Assembly: GCF_010550675.1 (NCBI RefSeq)
Contig: NZ_JAAGOA010000030.1
Coordinates: 1-64,000 of the forward strand
Reading direction: 5' to 3'
DNA from: Phytoactinopolyspora halotolerans
GTDB taxonomy: Bacteria; Actinomycetota; Actinomycetes; Jiangellales; Jiangellaceae
Length of the DNA stretch: 64,000 nt
In this document: piece after piece, positions 25,211-34,754 of the stretch
Layout of the letters: each line of letters begins with the position of its first letter
Numbering within the stretch: position 1 is the first letter of the stretch
Notes under the pieces: generated by a model
Database searches by the model: none
What the model was told of the DNA's origin: nothing
The model's input: only the letters and a program-made list of their open reading frames with translations
Program-made: the position numbers and the translations under genes

Positions 25211-25936
25211 GTGTTCGAATCGCTGTTCTCATCCACGTTATCGATATCCGCGGCCGACGACGGCGCTCCTTCCTCCGACGGCATCGTCGGCTTCGTCGTC
25301 GACCTCATGGAGCGCCTTGGAGGTCCTGGCGCTGGTCTGGCCGTCGCGCTGGAGAACCTGTTCCCACCGATTCCCAGCGAAGTGATCTTGCCACTGGCCG
25401 GATTCTCCGCCAGCCGGGGCGAGATGAACCTGATCGCTGCCATCGCGTGGACCACCCTCGGCTCTGTCCTCGGCGCGCTGGCCCTCTACCTGATCGGTGC
25501 CCTGGTCGGCCGAGACCGGGTCCGGGCGATAGGCGAACGGTTGCCGCTGATCAAGGTCAGCGACCTCGACCGTACCGAAGAATGGTTCGCGCGGCACGGC
25601 ACGAAGGCGGTCTTCTTCGGCAGGATGGTCCCGATCTTCCGCAGTCTCATCTCGGTCCCGGCGGGCGTGGAACGCATGCGCGTTTCCGTGTTCCTGCTCT
25701 ATACCACCTTGGGCAGCCTCATCTGGAACACCGTCTTCGTCGTGGCCGGGTATCAGCTCGGCGAGAGCTGGCACCGGGTCGAGGACTACTCGGGCGTCTT
25801 CCAGAAGATCGTCATCGCCGTCTGCGCCGTCGGCGTGGGGTATTTCATCGTCTTCCGGCTGATCCGCACGCGACGGAACCGCCGCGGCGCGGATAATCGT
25901 CTGGAGTCGTCCCGACACTCCGGACGACGACGCTGA
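25211..25936 (+). CDS. DedA family membrane protein (VTT domain)
   Basis: 241 residues. It has the DedA/SNARE-associated fold with LENLFPPIPSEVILPLAGFSA near residue 48, GALALYLIGALVGRD, and the conserved FFGRMVPIFRSLISVPAGVERM near 135-155. About five or six membrane segments are predicted. DedA proteins are lipid scramblase/undecaprenyl-phosphate carriers or act in envelope homeostasis. It starts at a GTG without a strong ribosome site, followed 20 bp later by the histidine kinase gene, with which it may be co-transcribed. Confidence 0.88.
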   Translation: MFESLFSSTLSISAADDGAPSSDGIVGFVVDLMERLGGPGAGLAVALENLFPPIPSEVILPLAGFSASRGEMNLIAAIAWTTLGSVLGALALYLIGALVGRDRVRAIGERLPLIKVSDLDRTEEWFARHGTKAVFFGRMVPIFRSLISVPAGVERMRVSVFLLYTTLGSLIWNTVFVVAGYQLGESWHRVEDYSGVFQKIVIAVCAVGVGYFIVFRLIRTRRNRRGADNRLESSRHSGRRR

Positions 25937-25956
25937 CGCCACATGAGGAGGAACCG

Positions 25957-27165
25957 GTGGAGACGCCTGCGGCACCCGGCACCGCCGCCCGGCCGGGCCG
26001 TGAGCTGGCGGCGCGGTACGCCCGTGGCTGGGCGCGCACCTTTGCCGGGGTGGCGCTCGGCGCATTGTCCGCCCTGGCAGGCCTGGCGTTCTTGGTGATC
26101 GCAGGGCTGGCCATACTCGTCGCCATGGTCATCCGTCCAGCGCGGCGCACGGTCACGGTGCGTCTCCATCGGCAGGCGCAACGGCTGGCCGCGCTGGAAT
26201 GGCGCCGGCTGGTGAGGTTCACCGCCACATCCAACCGCTCGGGGCCGCACGGCGACCTCATACCGGCTGCCGGCTCACGGGTCTTCGGTTACCTCGCCGC
26301 CCGTCTGCTGCCGGGTGGGCTGAGCGCGCTGACACTTGGCCTGCTGGGGATCGGAGCCATCCTCGCTGGCGTGCTGCTCCGTGGCACCGTCGGCGGCACG
26401 GTGACGCCGATCGAGTTTGTGCTGCAGGTGGTGATCGGTGCGGCTCTGCTCATGGTGCCGGTGCAGGCGATCCCGAATATCGCGGCCCTGGATCTGAAGC
26501 TGGCGAACACACTCCTGGTTCGCAGCCCGCGGGATGCGCTCGAGCGCCGAGTCGACGAACTCACCACGAGCCGCGCCGAGGTGGTCGCGGCCGTCGACGC
26601 CGAGCGCCAGCGCATCGAGCGGGATCTCCACGACGGGCTGCAACAGCGATTGGTCGCGCTCGGCATGCTGCTCGGGCGAGCGCGACGCAGTGCCGACATC
26701 GACAAGGTCGACCGGCTCCTCGGCCAGGCACACGAGGACACCCAACGCGCCATCGAGGATCTGCGCGACGTCGCGTGGCGCGTTTACCCGTCCGCGCTCG
26801 ACCACGCCGGTCTTGATGAGGTCCTGACCATGGTGGCCAAGCAGTTCAGCGTACCGGTGCGGACGTCATACGATCTGCCGGTCCGACCACCACGTCACGT
26901 CGAGACTGTGCTGTACTTCGTGGCGTGCGAAGCCATGACCAACGCCGCGAAACACTCCGGAGCGAACGTGATCACCGTCGACATCAGCGGCCGGGAAAGG
27001 GTGGTCAAGCTGCGCGTACATGACGACGGCGCAGGCGGCGCAGATCCGTCCGGCAGCGGCCTGCGCGGGCTGGCCCGCCGGATAGAGGCGTTGGACGGAT
27101 GGTTCCGCATCGACAGCCCGACCGGTGGACCCACGGTGGTGCACGCGGAGCTGCCGTGCGAGTGA
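25957..27165 (+). CDS. NarL-type sensor histidine kinase (HisKA_3)
   Basis: 402 residues. An N-terminal sensor part has membrane segments at about 30-58 and two more between 120 and 172. The dimerisation/phospho-acceptor motif is ERDLHDGLQQRLVALG with H225. The HATPase follows with the N box EAMTNAAKHSGA and a short G box (DDGAGGADPSGSGLRGL). Start is a GTG after GAGGAACCG. It overlaps the response regulator start by 10 bp. The stimulus is unknown; the DedA neighbour suggests envelope or lipid stress, which is inference. Confidence 0.88.
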   Translation: METPAAPGTAARPGRELAARYARGWARTFAGVALGALSALAGLAFLVIAGLAILVAMVIRPARRTVTVRLHRQAQRLAALEWRRLVRFTATSNRSGPHGDLIPAAGSRVFGYLAARLLPGGLSALTLGLLGIGAILAGVLLRGTVGGTVTPIEFVLQVVIGAALLMVPVQAIPNIAALDLKLANTLLVRSPRDALERRVDELTTSRAEVVAAVDAERQRIERDLHDGLQQRLVALGMLLGRARRSADIDKVDRLLGQAHEDTQRAIEDLRDVAWRVYPSALDHAGLDEVLTMVAKQFSVPVRTSYDLPVRPPRHVETVLYFVACEAMTNAAKHSGANVITVDISGRERVVKLRVHDDGAGGADPSGSGLRGLARRIEALDGWFRIDSPTGGPTVVHAELPCE

Positions 27166-27800
27166 TCCTGGCCGAGGACTCGACGCTGTTGCGCGAAGGT
27201 CTGGCCCGGCTGCTCAACGACGAAGGGCACACGATCGCCGCCTCGGTAGCGGACGCCGACGAACTCGTCCGCGCCGTCGGTGAGCACCAGCCGGACGTCG
27301 TCATCACCGACGTCCGGATGCCGCCGGCCAACAGCGACGACGGTCTGCGCGCTGCGCTCGAGATCCGACAGCACTGGCCCGCCATCGGCGTGCTCGTGCT
27401 CTCCCAGTACGTCGAGCGGCGATATGCGACCAAGCTACTGGCCGAGCGGTCCGACGGCGTCGGCTACATCCTCAAAGATCGGGTCGCCCAAGTAGAAGAC
27501 TTCCTCGATGCGCTCGACCGCGTGGCCAGCGGCTCTACCGCGCTCGATCCCGAGGTGGTGCGGCAGCTCGTCGCGACGACGAGCCGGTCCAGGCTCCTGG
27601 ACGCGCTCACCGAGCGCGAGCACGACGTCCTGCACGAGATGGCCCAAGGACATACGAACGCGGCGATCGCACAGCGGTTGCACGTCTCCCAGAGCGCCGT
27701 GGAAAAGCACGTCAACGCGATCTTCGACAAACTCGATCTCTCACACACGGTCGGCTACAGCCGACGCGTGCTCGCCATCCTCCGCTACCTCGATGCATGA
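27156..27800 (+). CDS. NarL/LuxR-family response regulator
   Basis: 214 residues. Receiver domain with LAEDS, phospho-Asp in VVITDVRMPP and K in YILKDRV, then a LuxR helix-turn-helix (LTEREHDVLHEMAQGHTNAAIAQRLHVSQSAVEKHV). Starts at a GTG within the end of its kinase gene. It pairs with the kinase at 25957. It converges on the MFS exporter gene, whose stop lies 35 bp away. Confidence 0.9.
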   Translation: MRVILAEDSTLLREGLARLLNDEGHTIAASVADADELVRAVGEHQPDVVITDVRMPPANSDDGLRAALEIRQHWPAIGVLVLSQYVERRYATKLLAERSDGVGYILKDRVAQVEDFLDALDRVASGSTALDPEVVRQLVATTSRSRLLDALTEREHDVLHEMAQGHTNAAIAQRLHVSQSAVEKHVNAIFDKLDLSHTVGYSRRVLAILRYLDA

Positions 27801-27834
27801 CCTCACACGGCGACGATTCTCACCCCCGGGGGCC

Positions 27835-29220
27835 TCACGCCGGCGTCTTGGCGGAGCCGGCCAGGATCGTGACGCAGGCGGCGAGTGTCACGGCGGCAAG
27901 GGCGACCACGCCGCTCCGGAATCCGGCGGTATCGGTCGAGCTGATGCTCCACATGGCGGCTGCGATGGCGGGACCGAGTGCGGTGCCGATCGTCCGCGCG
28001 ACATTGCCGACACCACCGGCGATCCCTGCCTGCCCGGGCGGTGTGGTGTTCAGCAGCGCCGTGGTGGTCGGAGCGTTGCACAGCGCTGCGCCCAGGCCGA
28101 CGACCGCCAGCCGCCAGGCGAGGTCGGTCACGGTCGCTTCAGGTGAGAGTGTGAGCATGCTCAGAAGCCCGGCACCGATGATCGCGGCCCCGGTCGCCGC
28201 GACCGGCCGGGGCCCGAGCCGGTCTGCGAGGTGGCCGGCGAACGGTGAGACCGCCGCCGCGACGCCCGCGAAGAAGAGGGTCGCGATGCCGAGCAACGCC
28301 AGACTCTCGCCCATGACATCGCTGACGAAGTACGGCAGCGAGAACGACGTGAGCCCGGTGAAGGCGCTGAGCAGCAGCAACGACAGCGCGGTCAGGCCGA
28401 ACGGTCGCGAACGGACGAGCGCGATGACCGGCCGGCTCGTCCGAAGACGCAGCCAGCACCAGATCAGCGCCGTGGACGTCGCGAGCAATGCGGCGACCAG
28501 CAGCCATGAACCATCGGCACGGTTGGCGGCGAGCAGGCCGGCGGTGATCGCTCCGCCGATGAGCACCGCGTCGACCACCACACCGACGCTCGGCCCTGGC
28601 ATCCCGGCACCGCCCGACGCCGCCCTCGTCGTCGGGATGGTACGACGGCCCAGTACCAGGACCGCGACGAGCAACGGCAGCTTGATCACGAACACCGCTC
28701 GCCAGCCGAGCGTATCAGCGACGAGGCCGCCGAGCGGCGTCACCGCCATGCTCCCCAGTGTCATGATCGTCGCGATATAGCTCATCGCCCGCGCCCGCTG
28801 ATCGCCGCGGACCGTTTTCGTCACGATCGGCAGATACCCGGCCAGATATGCGGCGGCAGCCACCCCCTGTACCGCCCGCAGGACGATGATCAGCCCGAAC
28901 GACGGTGCGACCGCAGTGAGGACACTGACCAGCCCCACACCGGACAGGGACCAGATGAAGACCGTGCGCAGATCCGCCGAATCGATCCACCGGCCCAGCG
29001 GAATGGCCAGCGCCGCCAGCGGCAGTGCATAGGCCAGCAGTATCCACGCCGTCGCGCCGACGGACACGTCCAGATCCGCCCCGATGAGTGGGAGCGCGAA
29101 CGCGGCCATCGTCGACTCGCTCGCGATCACCAACGTGGCCAGCGCAAATGTGAACACTGCAGGCCACGCGGTCCGATCAACGGTGACCGCACGCTCTATC
29201 CTGGATCCGTCCGCCGCCAT
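27835..29220 (-). CDS. MFS drug:H+ antiporter (DHA2/EmrB-like)
   Basis: 461 residues with about 14 membrane segments. MFS signatures are seen: ASESTMAAFALPLIGADLDVS in helix 1 and the motif C-like segment LGSMAVTPLGGLVADTLGWR. The long central loop and 14-helix layout match the EmrB/QacA group, which export hydrophobic toxic compounds. It is divergent from a TetR repressor gene across 73 bp that carry a perfect inverted repeat, the usual arrangement for a substrate-induced efflux pump. Confidence 0.87.
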   Translation of the reverse strand: MAADGSRIERAVTVDRTAWPAVFTFALATLVIASESTMAAFALPLIGADLDVSVGATAWILLAYALPLAALAIPLGRWIDSADLRTVFIWSLSGVGLVSVLTAVAPSFGLIIVLRAVQGVAAAAYLAGYLPIVTKTVRGDQRARAMSYIATIMTLGSMAVTPLGGLVADTLGWRAVFVIKLPLLVAVLVLGRRTIPTTRAASGGAGMPGPSVGVVVDAVLIGGAITAGLLAANRADGSWLLVAALLATSTALIWCWLRLRTSRPVIALVRSRPFGLTALSLLLLSAFTGLTSFSLPYFVSDVMGESLALLGIATLFFAGVAAAVSPFAGHLADRLGPRPVAATGAAIIGAGLLSMLTLSPEATVTDLAWRLAVVGLGAALCNAPTTTALLNTTPPGQAGIAGGVGNVARTIGTALGPAIAAAMWSISSTDTAGFRSGVVALAAVTLAACVTILAGSAKTPA

Positions 29221-29239
29221 GCAGCCAAGCTACACTGTA

Positions 29240-29256
29240 TGTAGTAGAAAACTACA
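29240..29256. promoter_or_regulatory. Probable TetR operator between the MFS and TetR genes
   Basis: TGTAGTAGAAAACTACA has perfect 6-bp arms with a 5-base centre. It lies in the 73-bp AT-rich gap between divergent start codons at 29220 and 29294, so one bound repressor could control both genes. Confidence 0.7.
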
Positions 29257-29293
29257 ACCTGCGTTGTATATAGGGCGCTGTAGAAGGGAGCCG

Positions 29294-29953
29294 ATGAGTA
29301 CCGACGAGGCACCCACCAAAGGGCGCGTCGCCAAGCGTCAGGCGATCCTGGAAGCCACCAGGGCGGTGCTGGCGCACACCGGGTACGCCGGCACCAGCAT
29401 CGACTCGATCGCGCACCAGGCACAGGTGTCCACCCGGACCATCTACAACCACTTCGGCAGCAAGGACGATCTCGTCAATCAGGTGCTCGTCGAGAGCACG
29501 ACGACCGTGGCAGATGCGCTGACCGAACTCATCGACCAGCACCTCGACCGTATCCGTGGCACAGCGGACCTCGAGGATGCCCTGGTCGACCTGGGCTGCG
29601 ACTGGGTCAGGCTGCAGGACCGGTACGCCGACCACTTCTCCTTGGTGCGCCGGCTCGACGCCGCCGGTGAGCAGCTACCCGCCGACGTGTACGCCGCGTG
29701 GCATGCCACCGGGCCGGAACGGGCGCAGGCGACGCTCGCGCGCCACCTGCGCCTGTTGCGCAGCGAAGGGCTGCTCAGCTTCGCCGATCCGGAACGCGCC
29801 GCCAGCCACTACATCTATCTTGCCCTGGGCGAGGCTCTCGCCGAAGCGCGCCGTGGCGGAGTCGAGGCCGAACCGACGGCGATCGCGGCGTTGGTACGGG
29901 CGGGCGTGCACGCCTTCCTGCACGGACATCTGCCTCGACCGAGCGCGCCGTAA
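29294..29953 (+). CDS. TetR-family repressor of the adjacent MFS pump
   Basis: 219 residues. The N-terminal helix-turn-helix is clear (RQAILEATRAVLAHTGYAGTSIDSIAHQAQVSTRTIYNHFGS is spread over residues 15-56). The C-terminal domain resembles the TetR_C group with an LRLLRSEGLL segment. ATG at 29294 follows GAAGGGAG. The divergent efflux gene and intervening palindrome make it a local repressor released by a pump substrate. Confidence 0.87.
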   Translation: MSTDEAPTKGRVAKRQAILEATRAVLAHTGYAGTSIDSIAHQAQVSTRTIYNHFGSKDDLVNQVLVESTTTVADALTELIDQHLDRIRGTADLEDALVDLGCDWVRLQDRYADHFSLVRRLDAAGEQLPADVYAAWHATGPERAQATLARHLRLLRSEGLLSFADPERAASHYIYLALGEALAEARRGGVEAEPTAIAALVRAGVHAFLHGHLPRPSAP

Positions 29954-29973
29954 GATCACGACGCCGGCCCGCC

Positions 29974-30807
29974 CTACGCGTCGCGCCGCTGGAACATCGC
30001 GAACGTCACCGCCACGACAATCGCGGTGAAACCGCACATCACACCGAAGCCGGCCCACGGTGACAGGCCGTCGTCGCCGTTGAGGACGAGCTGAAGTCCG
30101 GCATTGCTCGGCCAGTACGTGCTGACGGTCTCGCCCCAGGGCTCGGGCAGCGACTCCGCCAGCGACGGGATCAGCAGCACGCCGGACACCAGGGCGCCGA
30201 TCGCCACCGCAGCCGAGCGGACGAGCACGCCGACGGCCAAGCCGAGCACAGCCAGAACACAGACATACAGCCCGGTGCCGAGCACCGAGCGCGCCACGTC
30301 CGCATACCCCAGCGCTTCAGGTGTCGCGTTCGGGATGTCGTTGCGGTCGAAGATCACCTGAGCGACGACGACCATGCCCAGCCCGGTCAGTACGCCCGCT
30401 GTCAGCGCGATCAACGCGATCACCGTCACCTTCGCGGCCAGCAACCGGCTCCGACGAGGCACGGCAGCCAGGCTGGGCCAGATCGTGCGCGTGGAATACT
30501 CCTGCGTCACCATCGAGATGCCGAGCGAACCGAGAGCGAACTGGGCGAGGATCACGCCGTAGAGCGCGATCCCGAGCGGCAGGAAACCCGCCTGCTCCGA
30601 AGCCGGCAGATCGGCGTACTCGGCCGCGTTGGCGCTGCTCACCAGGGTGCTCATGCCGAGGCCGATCAGCGCGAACCCCGCGACCGCGACCGCCGTCGAC
30701 CTCAGCGTTCGCGCCTTCAGCCATTCGGCGGCCAACACGTCGGCGAACCCGACCCCGGTGGCCGTGGAGGCGCCCGCGCCCGCGACGGACATTCCGGCAT
30801 TACTCAT
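29974..30807 (-). CDS. ABC-2 type exporter permease
   Basis: 277 residues with six predicted membrane segments. DVLAAEWLKARTLRSTAVAV near the N-terminus and ISMVTQEYSTRTIWPSLAAVPRR near residue 105 are typical of ABC-2 permeases. The ATG at 30807 overlaps the ATPase stop by 4 bp; a GTG two codons upstream is also possible. With the ATPase gene it forms a two-gene exporter of unknown substrate, of the kind often found in antibiotic or lipid export. Confidence 0.87.
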   Translation of the reverse strand: MSNAGMSVAGAGASTATGVGFADVLAAEWLKARTLRSTAVAVAGFALIGLGMSTLVSSANAAEYADLPASEQAGFLPLGIALYGVILAQFALGSLGISMVTQEYSTRTIWPSLAAVPRRSRLLAAKVTVIALIALTAGVLTGLGMVVVAQVIFDRNDIPNATPEALGYADVARSVLGTGLYVCVLAVLGLAVGVLVRSAAVAIGALVSGVLLIPSLAESLPEPWGETVSTYWPSNAGLQLVLNGDDGLSPWAGFGVMCGFTAIVVAVTFAMFQRRDA

Positions 30808-31727
30808 CGCCACTCCCCCGCCACCGCTCTGTAGTCCACATACGCCCCCGTGAGCCGCATGAACGTCTCTTCCAGCGAAGCCACCTGCGGGGTGAGCTCC
30901 GAGATGTCCTCCCCGCCGGCGGCGGCAAGCGCTGAGATGCGTGTACTGTCCAGCCCGGAGACCAGCAGTGCTCCATCGGCCATCCGGCGCACGTCCGCTC
31001 CGGCCTCCACCACCGCCCGACTCAACGACTCGCCGTACCCGTCGGCCACCCGGACGAGCACGCGCGGCGTGTCGTCGCTCTTCAACAGCTGCTCCGTCGA
31101 GGCGTCAGCGACAATCGAGCCTCGGCCGATCACGATCAGGTGGTCGGCAATGTGCGTCATCTCGTTCAGCGCGTGACTGGACAGAAGGACGGTGCGCCCT
31201 TCACCGGCAAGATCCCGCAGCAGACCGCGAATCCAGTGCATCCCCTCGGGATCGAGCCCGTTGGCGGGCTCGTCGAGAATCAGCACACCGGGGTCACCCA
31301 GCAACGCGGCCGCGATCCCCAGCCGCTGGGCCATCCCGAGCGAGAACGTCCCCGCACGTGTGTCCGCCGCGCCGTCGAGCCCCACCAACTCCAGCACCGC
31401 GTCCACCCGGCTACGGCCGATGCCGTTGCTACGCGCCAGACACCGCAGATGGTTGTAGGCCGTTCTCCGCGGATGAACCGCCCGCGCATCTAGCATCGCT
31501 CCTACCTCACGCATGGGAACCGGCAGATCGACATATCGGTGCCCGTTGACCGTCACGGAACCGGCGCTCGGCCGGTCAAGCCCCAGAATCATCCGCATCG
31601 TGGTGGTCTTCCCGGAACCGTTCGGCCCGAGAAATCCGGTCACCTGCCCCGGCGGAATCCGGAAACTCAGGTCGTCCACCGCCAGCACATCGCCATACCG
31701 CTTGGTCAGACCAAGCGCCTCGATCAT
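30804..31727 (-). CDS. ABC transporter ATPase (exporter type)
   Basis: 307 residues. Walker A GPNGSGKTT, signature FSLGMAQRLGIA and Walker B VLILDEPANGLDPEG, with the H-loop SSHALNEM. A C-terminal extension of ~90 residues is usual in DrrA/CcmA-like exporter ATPases. ATG at 31727 lies 6 bases after GGAGG, with another in-frame ATG immediately before it. It partners with the permease translated from the overlapping ATGA. Confidence 0.9.
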   Translation of the reverse strand: MIEALGLTKRYGDVLAVDDLSFRIPPGQVTGFLGPNGSGKTTTMRMILGLDRPSAGSVTVNGHRYVDLPVPMREVGAMLDARAVHPRRTAYNHLRCLARSNGIGRSRVDAVLELVGLDGAADTRAGTFSLGMAQRLGIAAALLGDPGVLILDEPANGLDPEGMHWIRGLLRDLAGEGRTVLLSSHALNEMTHIADHLIVIGRGSIVADASTEQLLKSDDTPRVLVRVADGYGESLSRAVVEAGADVRRMADGALLVSGLDSTRISALAAAGGEDISELTPQVASLEETFMRLTGAYVDYRAVAGEWR

Positions 31728-31866
31728 CATGCGCCTCCCGCGATCAGTTCGAATCATCGCTTCGACGCTACGGACCAGTTGTCGGCGACACCATGAAGCC
31801 GACCGCACAACAACGCCGGACAACCTCAGATGCTCAGCTGCGGAAAACCACACCCCGAGAGACCGC

Positions 31867-32874
31867 TTACCTTGTTGTATTGACGTCTGGGATGACCTGT
31901 ATCTTGCGGCCCTTGCCGGCGGTGAACTGCTGGAGCGCTTCCGGGTAGTCATCCAGCGGGAGGCGGTGGCTGATGAATGCCTCTGGATCGATGAGTCCGC
32001 GGGTGAAGAGGTCCGCGGCGCGGTCGAAGGAGTGCAGCACGGCCATCGATCCGGTGATGGTGATCTCTTTGTTGTAGATCCGGAATGGTTCCCACTTGGC
32101 TTGGGCTTGTTCGGCGGCGACGCCGAACTGTAGGAAGGTTCCGCCCTTGCCGACGCGCTGTAACCCGTCTTCGATGGCTGAGATCACGCCGGTGCAGTCG
32201 ATCACGACGTCCCATCCGCGGGGCATGTCGATCTGGTCGGCGCGGGTCACGGCATGGTCGCAGCCGAGTTTCTCGGCGGTGAGCAGTCTGTCCGGATTCA
32301 CATCCACGATGTCGACCGAGGCCGCTCCTGCGTTCTTGGCGAGCTGGAGGTTCATCAGGCCCATTGTTCCGGCGCCGTAGATGAGGTAACGATCCCCGAC
32401 AGGCCGGTGCAAGACGTCGAATCCGCGTACCGCGCAGGCGAGCGGTTCGATGAGGGCGGCGTCGGCCGCGCGTACGTGTGGCGGCAACTTCACGCAGTTG
32501 GCGGCCGGGGCGACGGCGTAGTCTGCGGCCCCACCCGCCGCGTTGACGCCGATGGCTGCCCACCGTTCGCACAGGTTGCCCCGCCCGCGGCCGCAGTAGT
32601 AACACTCGCCGCAATGCAACGACGGATCGACTGCCACTCGGTCTCCGATCGCGAGTTCGCTCACGTCTGCCCCAGCGGCCACGACTTCACCGGCGAACTC
32701 ATGTCCCGGCACGACCGGCAGGGAAGGCGCGAACTCGCCCTCGAGAATGTGCAGGTCGGTTCCACATATGCCGCATCCCGCGACTTCCACTACCACTTCT
32801 CGCGGCGATGGCCGCGGGTCGTCCACGGTGGCGACCTCTACCTGGCCGGGTGCGGTGATGACTACTGCTTTCAT
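31867..32874 (-). CDS. Zinc-dependent alcohol/polyol dehydrogenase (MDR family)
   Basis: 335 residues. The catalytic zinc site comprises C37 (GCGICGTDLH), H58 and E59 (GHEF). The structural zinc cysteines C88, C91, C94 and C102 are all present (HCGECYYCGRGRGNLC). The Rossmann fold reads YLIYGAGTMGLMNLQLAK. It resembles sorbitol/threonine/galactitol dehydrogenases that oxidise a secondary hydroxyl with NAD. It is the last gene of the importer operon (ATGA overlap with the permease), so the imported sugar or polyol is its likely substrate. Confidence 0.88.
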   Translation of the reverse strand: MKAVVITAPGQVEVATVDDPRPSPREVVVEVAGCGICGTDLHILEGEFAPSLPVVPGHEFAGEVVAAGADVSELAIGDRVAVDPSLHCGECYYCGRGRGNLCERWAAIGVNAAGGAADYAVAPAANCVKLPPHVRAADAALIEPLACAVRGFDVLHRPVGDRYLIYGAGTMGLMNLQLAKNAGAASVDIVDVNPDRLLTAEKLGCDHAVTRADQIDMPRGWDVVIDCTGVISAIEDGLQRVGKGGTFLQFGVAAEQAQAKWEPFRIYNKEITITGSMAVLHSFDRAADLFTRGLIDPEAFISHRLPLDDYPEALQQFTAGKGRKIQVIPDVNTTR

Positions 32875-33779
32875 TTGATCGCTCCGAGGGAAAGGCCGCG
32901 CACGAGCTGATTCTGCGCGGCGAAGCCGATGATGAGTACGGGCAGGGAGAGCAGGGTCGCGGCGGCGCACAGCCGGGCCAGGAAGAGACCCTCGTTGGTG
33001 ATGAACCCGACGAGGAAGACCGGCGCGGTCGAAGCCCGCGTAGCAGTCAGGTTGAGCGCGAAGAGGAACTCGTTCCAGGAGAAGATGATGCAGATGAGCG
33101 CCGTCGCGGCGATCCCCGGCATCGCGATCGGCCGGACCACGTGCCAGAGCACGTGCAGCAGATTGGCCCCGTCGACCTGTGCCGCTTCCAGCACCTCGCG
33201 CGGCACCTCGGCCAGGAAGGATCGCAGCATCCAGATGGCGATCGGCATGTTCATCGCCGTGTAGAAGACCACCAGGGTCCACACGTTGTCCAGCATGTTC
33301 AGTCGCTGGACGACGAGGTAGACGGGAAGCAGCGCCGCGATCAGCGGGAGCATCTTGGTCGACAGCAGGAAGAACATGACGTCGGTCCAGCGCTTGACCG
33401 GTTTGATGCTCAGTGCGTAGGCCGCTGGGACGGCCAGCATCACCACCAGAAGGGTGGATACGCAGCTGGCCATGGCCGAGTTGATCAAGAACGGCGTGAC
33501 TCCCCGGTCGAAGAGCTGTCCGTACTGCTCGAAGGTGAGCTCCGCGAACAGCGACGGCGGGTTGGTTGCGGCGTCCACCTCGCGGTGGAACGACGTCAGC
33601 GCCATCCACGCCACCGGCGCGAAAAATAACAGCGTCATCGTCCACGCGACGAGTGCCCAGCGGATCCCACCACGGTGTACGTCGGACGTCACACCACGGT
33701 GCCGCGGCCTCGGTGGCACGCCCGTCTTGTGTGGGGCAGGCCTCCGGTCGACGAACTCGGCAGAGACGGTACCGGTCAT
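32871..33779 (-). CDS. Carbohydrate ABC importer permease (MalG type)
   Basis: 302 residues. Six membrane segments follow a ~40-residue cytoplasmic N-terminus. The EAA loop is EAAQVDGANLLHVLWHVVRPIAMPGI, which docks the ATPase. GGAGGTGACCCG precedes the ATG, which overlaps the partner permease stop. No ATPase gene is in the operon, as is usual where an MsiK-type ATPase is shared. Confidence 0.92.
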   Translation of the reverse strand: MTGTVSAEFVDRRPAPHKTGVPPRPRHRGVTSDVHRGGIRWALVAWTMTLLFFAPVAWMALTSFHREVDAATNPPSLFAELTFEQYGQLFDRGVTPFLINSAMASCVSTLLVVMLAVPAAYALSIKPVKRWTDVMFFLLSTKMLPLIAALLPVYLVVQRLNMLDNVWTLVVFYTAMNMPIAIWMLRSFLAEVPREVLEAAQVDGANLLHVLWHVVRPIAMPGIAATALICIIFSWNEFLFALNLTATRASTAPVFLVGFITNEGLFLARLCAAATLLSLPVLIIGFAAQNQLVRGLSLGAIK

Positions 33780-34735
33780 CGGGTCACCTCCTCGTGGAAC
33801 AGCGAGGAGACGACCCGCAATGCGAAGATCGACACGATGATGGTTCCCACCACGGCGACGACTCCCGCCGCGGCCGCCTCGCCGTACTCGTACTCGCGGA
33901 ACATGGTCAGGTAGATCTCGTACGGCAGGTTGGTGGTCGCCGCACCCGGCCCGCCCTGGGTGATGGTGAAGACGTGGTCGAACGCCTGCACCACGTAGAT
34001 CGCCCCCAGCAGCGCCGCCAGCTCCAGGTACCGGCGCAGGTGCGGCAGGGTCAGGAATCGGAACGTGGCGACGCCCGACGCGCCGTCCACACGCGCCGCT
34101 TCGAGAACGTCGTTCGACTGCGATTGCAGGCCTGCGAGCAGGATCAGCATCATGAACGGAGTCCATTGCCACACGAGCGAGGCGACGAGCGCCGGCATCG
34201 GGAAGCTGTCCACCCACGAGATCACCGGTCCCCGGTCGGCACCGAACAGTTGCCACACGGCGTTGAGCGTTCCATTGATCAACCCGTATTCGGGGTTGTA
34301 GATCGCGTGTTTCCACAGCAGCGCCGCGGCCATGGGCATGACCAGGAAGGGCGCGATCAGCAGCGTCCGGGCGAGGCCACGCCCGACGAACTTCCGGTCG
34401 AGCAACACCGCGAGCAGCAGCCCGAGAAGCAGGCTGAGAATCACCACCGATGCCGTCAGGGTCACCGTGTTCACCGCCGCGGAGCGCAGTCGCTCGTCGG
34501 TGAACACCGTGACATAGTTCGTCAGGCCGCTGAACGAGCGTTGCCCTGGGCTCAGGACGTTCCATTGGAACGAGGAGATGACCAGCGTGGTCAGGAACGG
34601 CAGCTGTGTCACCACGATGACGAGCACCAGCGCGGGCAGCAGCGGCGCACGTCGCAGCCACCGCTGTCGCCGCCCCCCTTTCGTCATGCGCGAGCGGGCG
34701 TCGACCTCCGCAGCGGACTCGGCCATGGTCACCAT
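33776..34735 (-). CDS. Carbohydrate ABC importer permease (MalF type)
   Basis: 319 residues, six membrane segments. EAA loop EAARVDGASGVATFRFLTLPHL, then QAFDHVFTITQGGPGAAT near the last helices, typical of sugar permeases. It lies 19 bp downstream of the binding-protein gene and is coupled to MalG by ATGA. A polyol or monosaccharide substrate is suggested by the dehydrogenase in the same operon. Confidence 0.92.
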   Translation of the reverse strand: MVTMAESAAEVDARSRMTKGGRRQRWLRRAPLLPALVLVIVVTQLPFLTTLVISSFQWNVLSPGQRSFSGLTNYVTVFTDERLRSAAVNTVTLTASVVILSLLLGLLLAVLLDRKFVGRGLARTLLIAPFLVMPMAAALLWKHAIYNPEYGLINGTLNAVWQLFGADRGPVISWVDSFPMPALVASLVWQWTPFMMLILLAGLQSQSNDVLEAARVDGASGVATFRFLTLPHLRRYLELAALLGAIYVVQAFDHVFTITQGGPGAATTNLPYEIYLTMFREYEYGEAAAAGVVAVVGTIIVSIFALRVVSSLFHEEVTR

Positions 34736-34754
34736 GAGAGGTTCCCGTCCCTGT

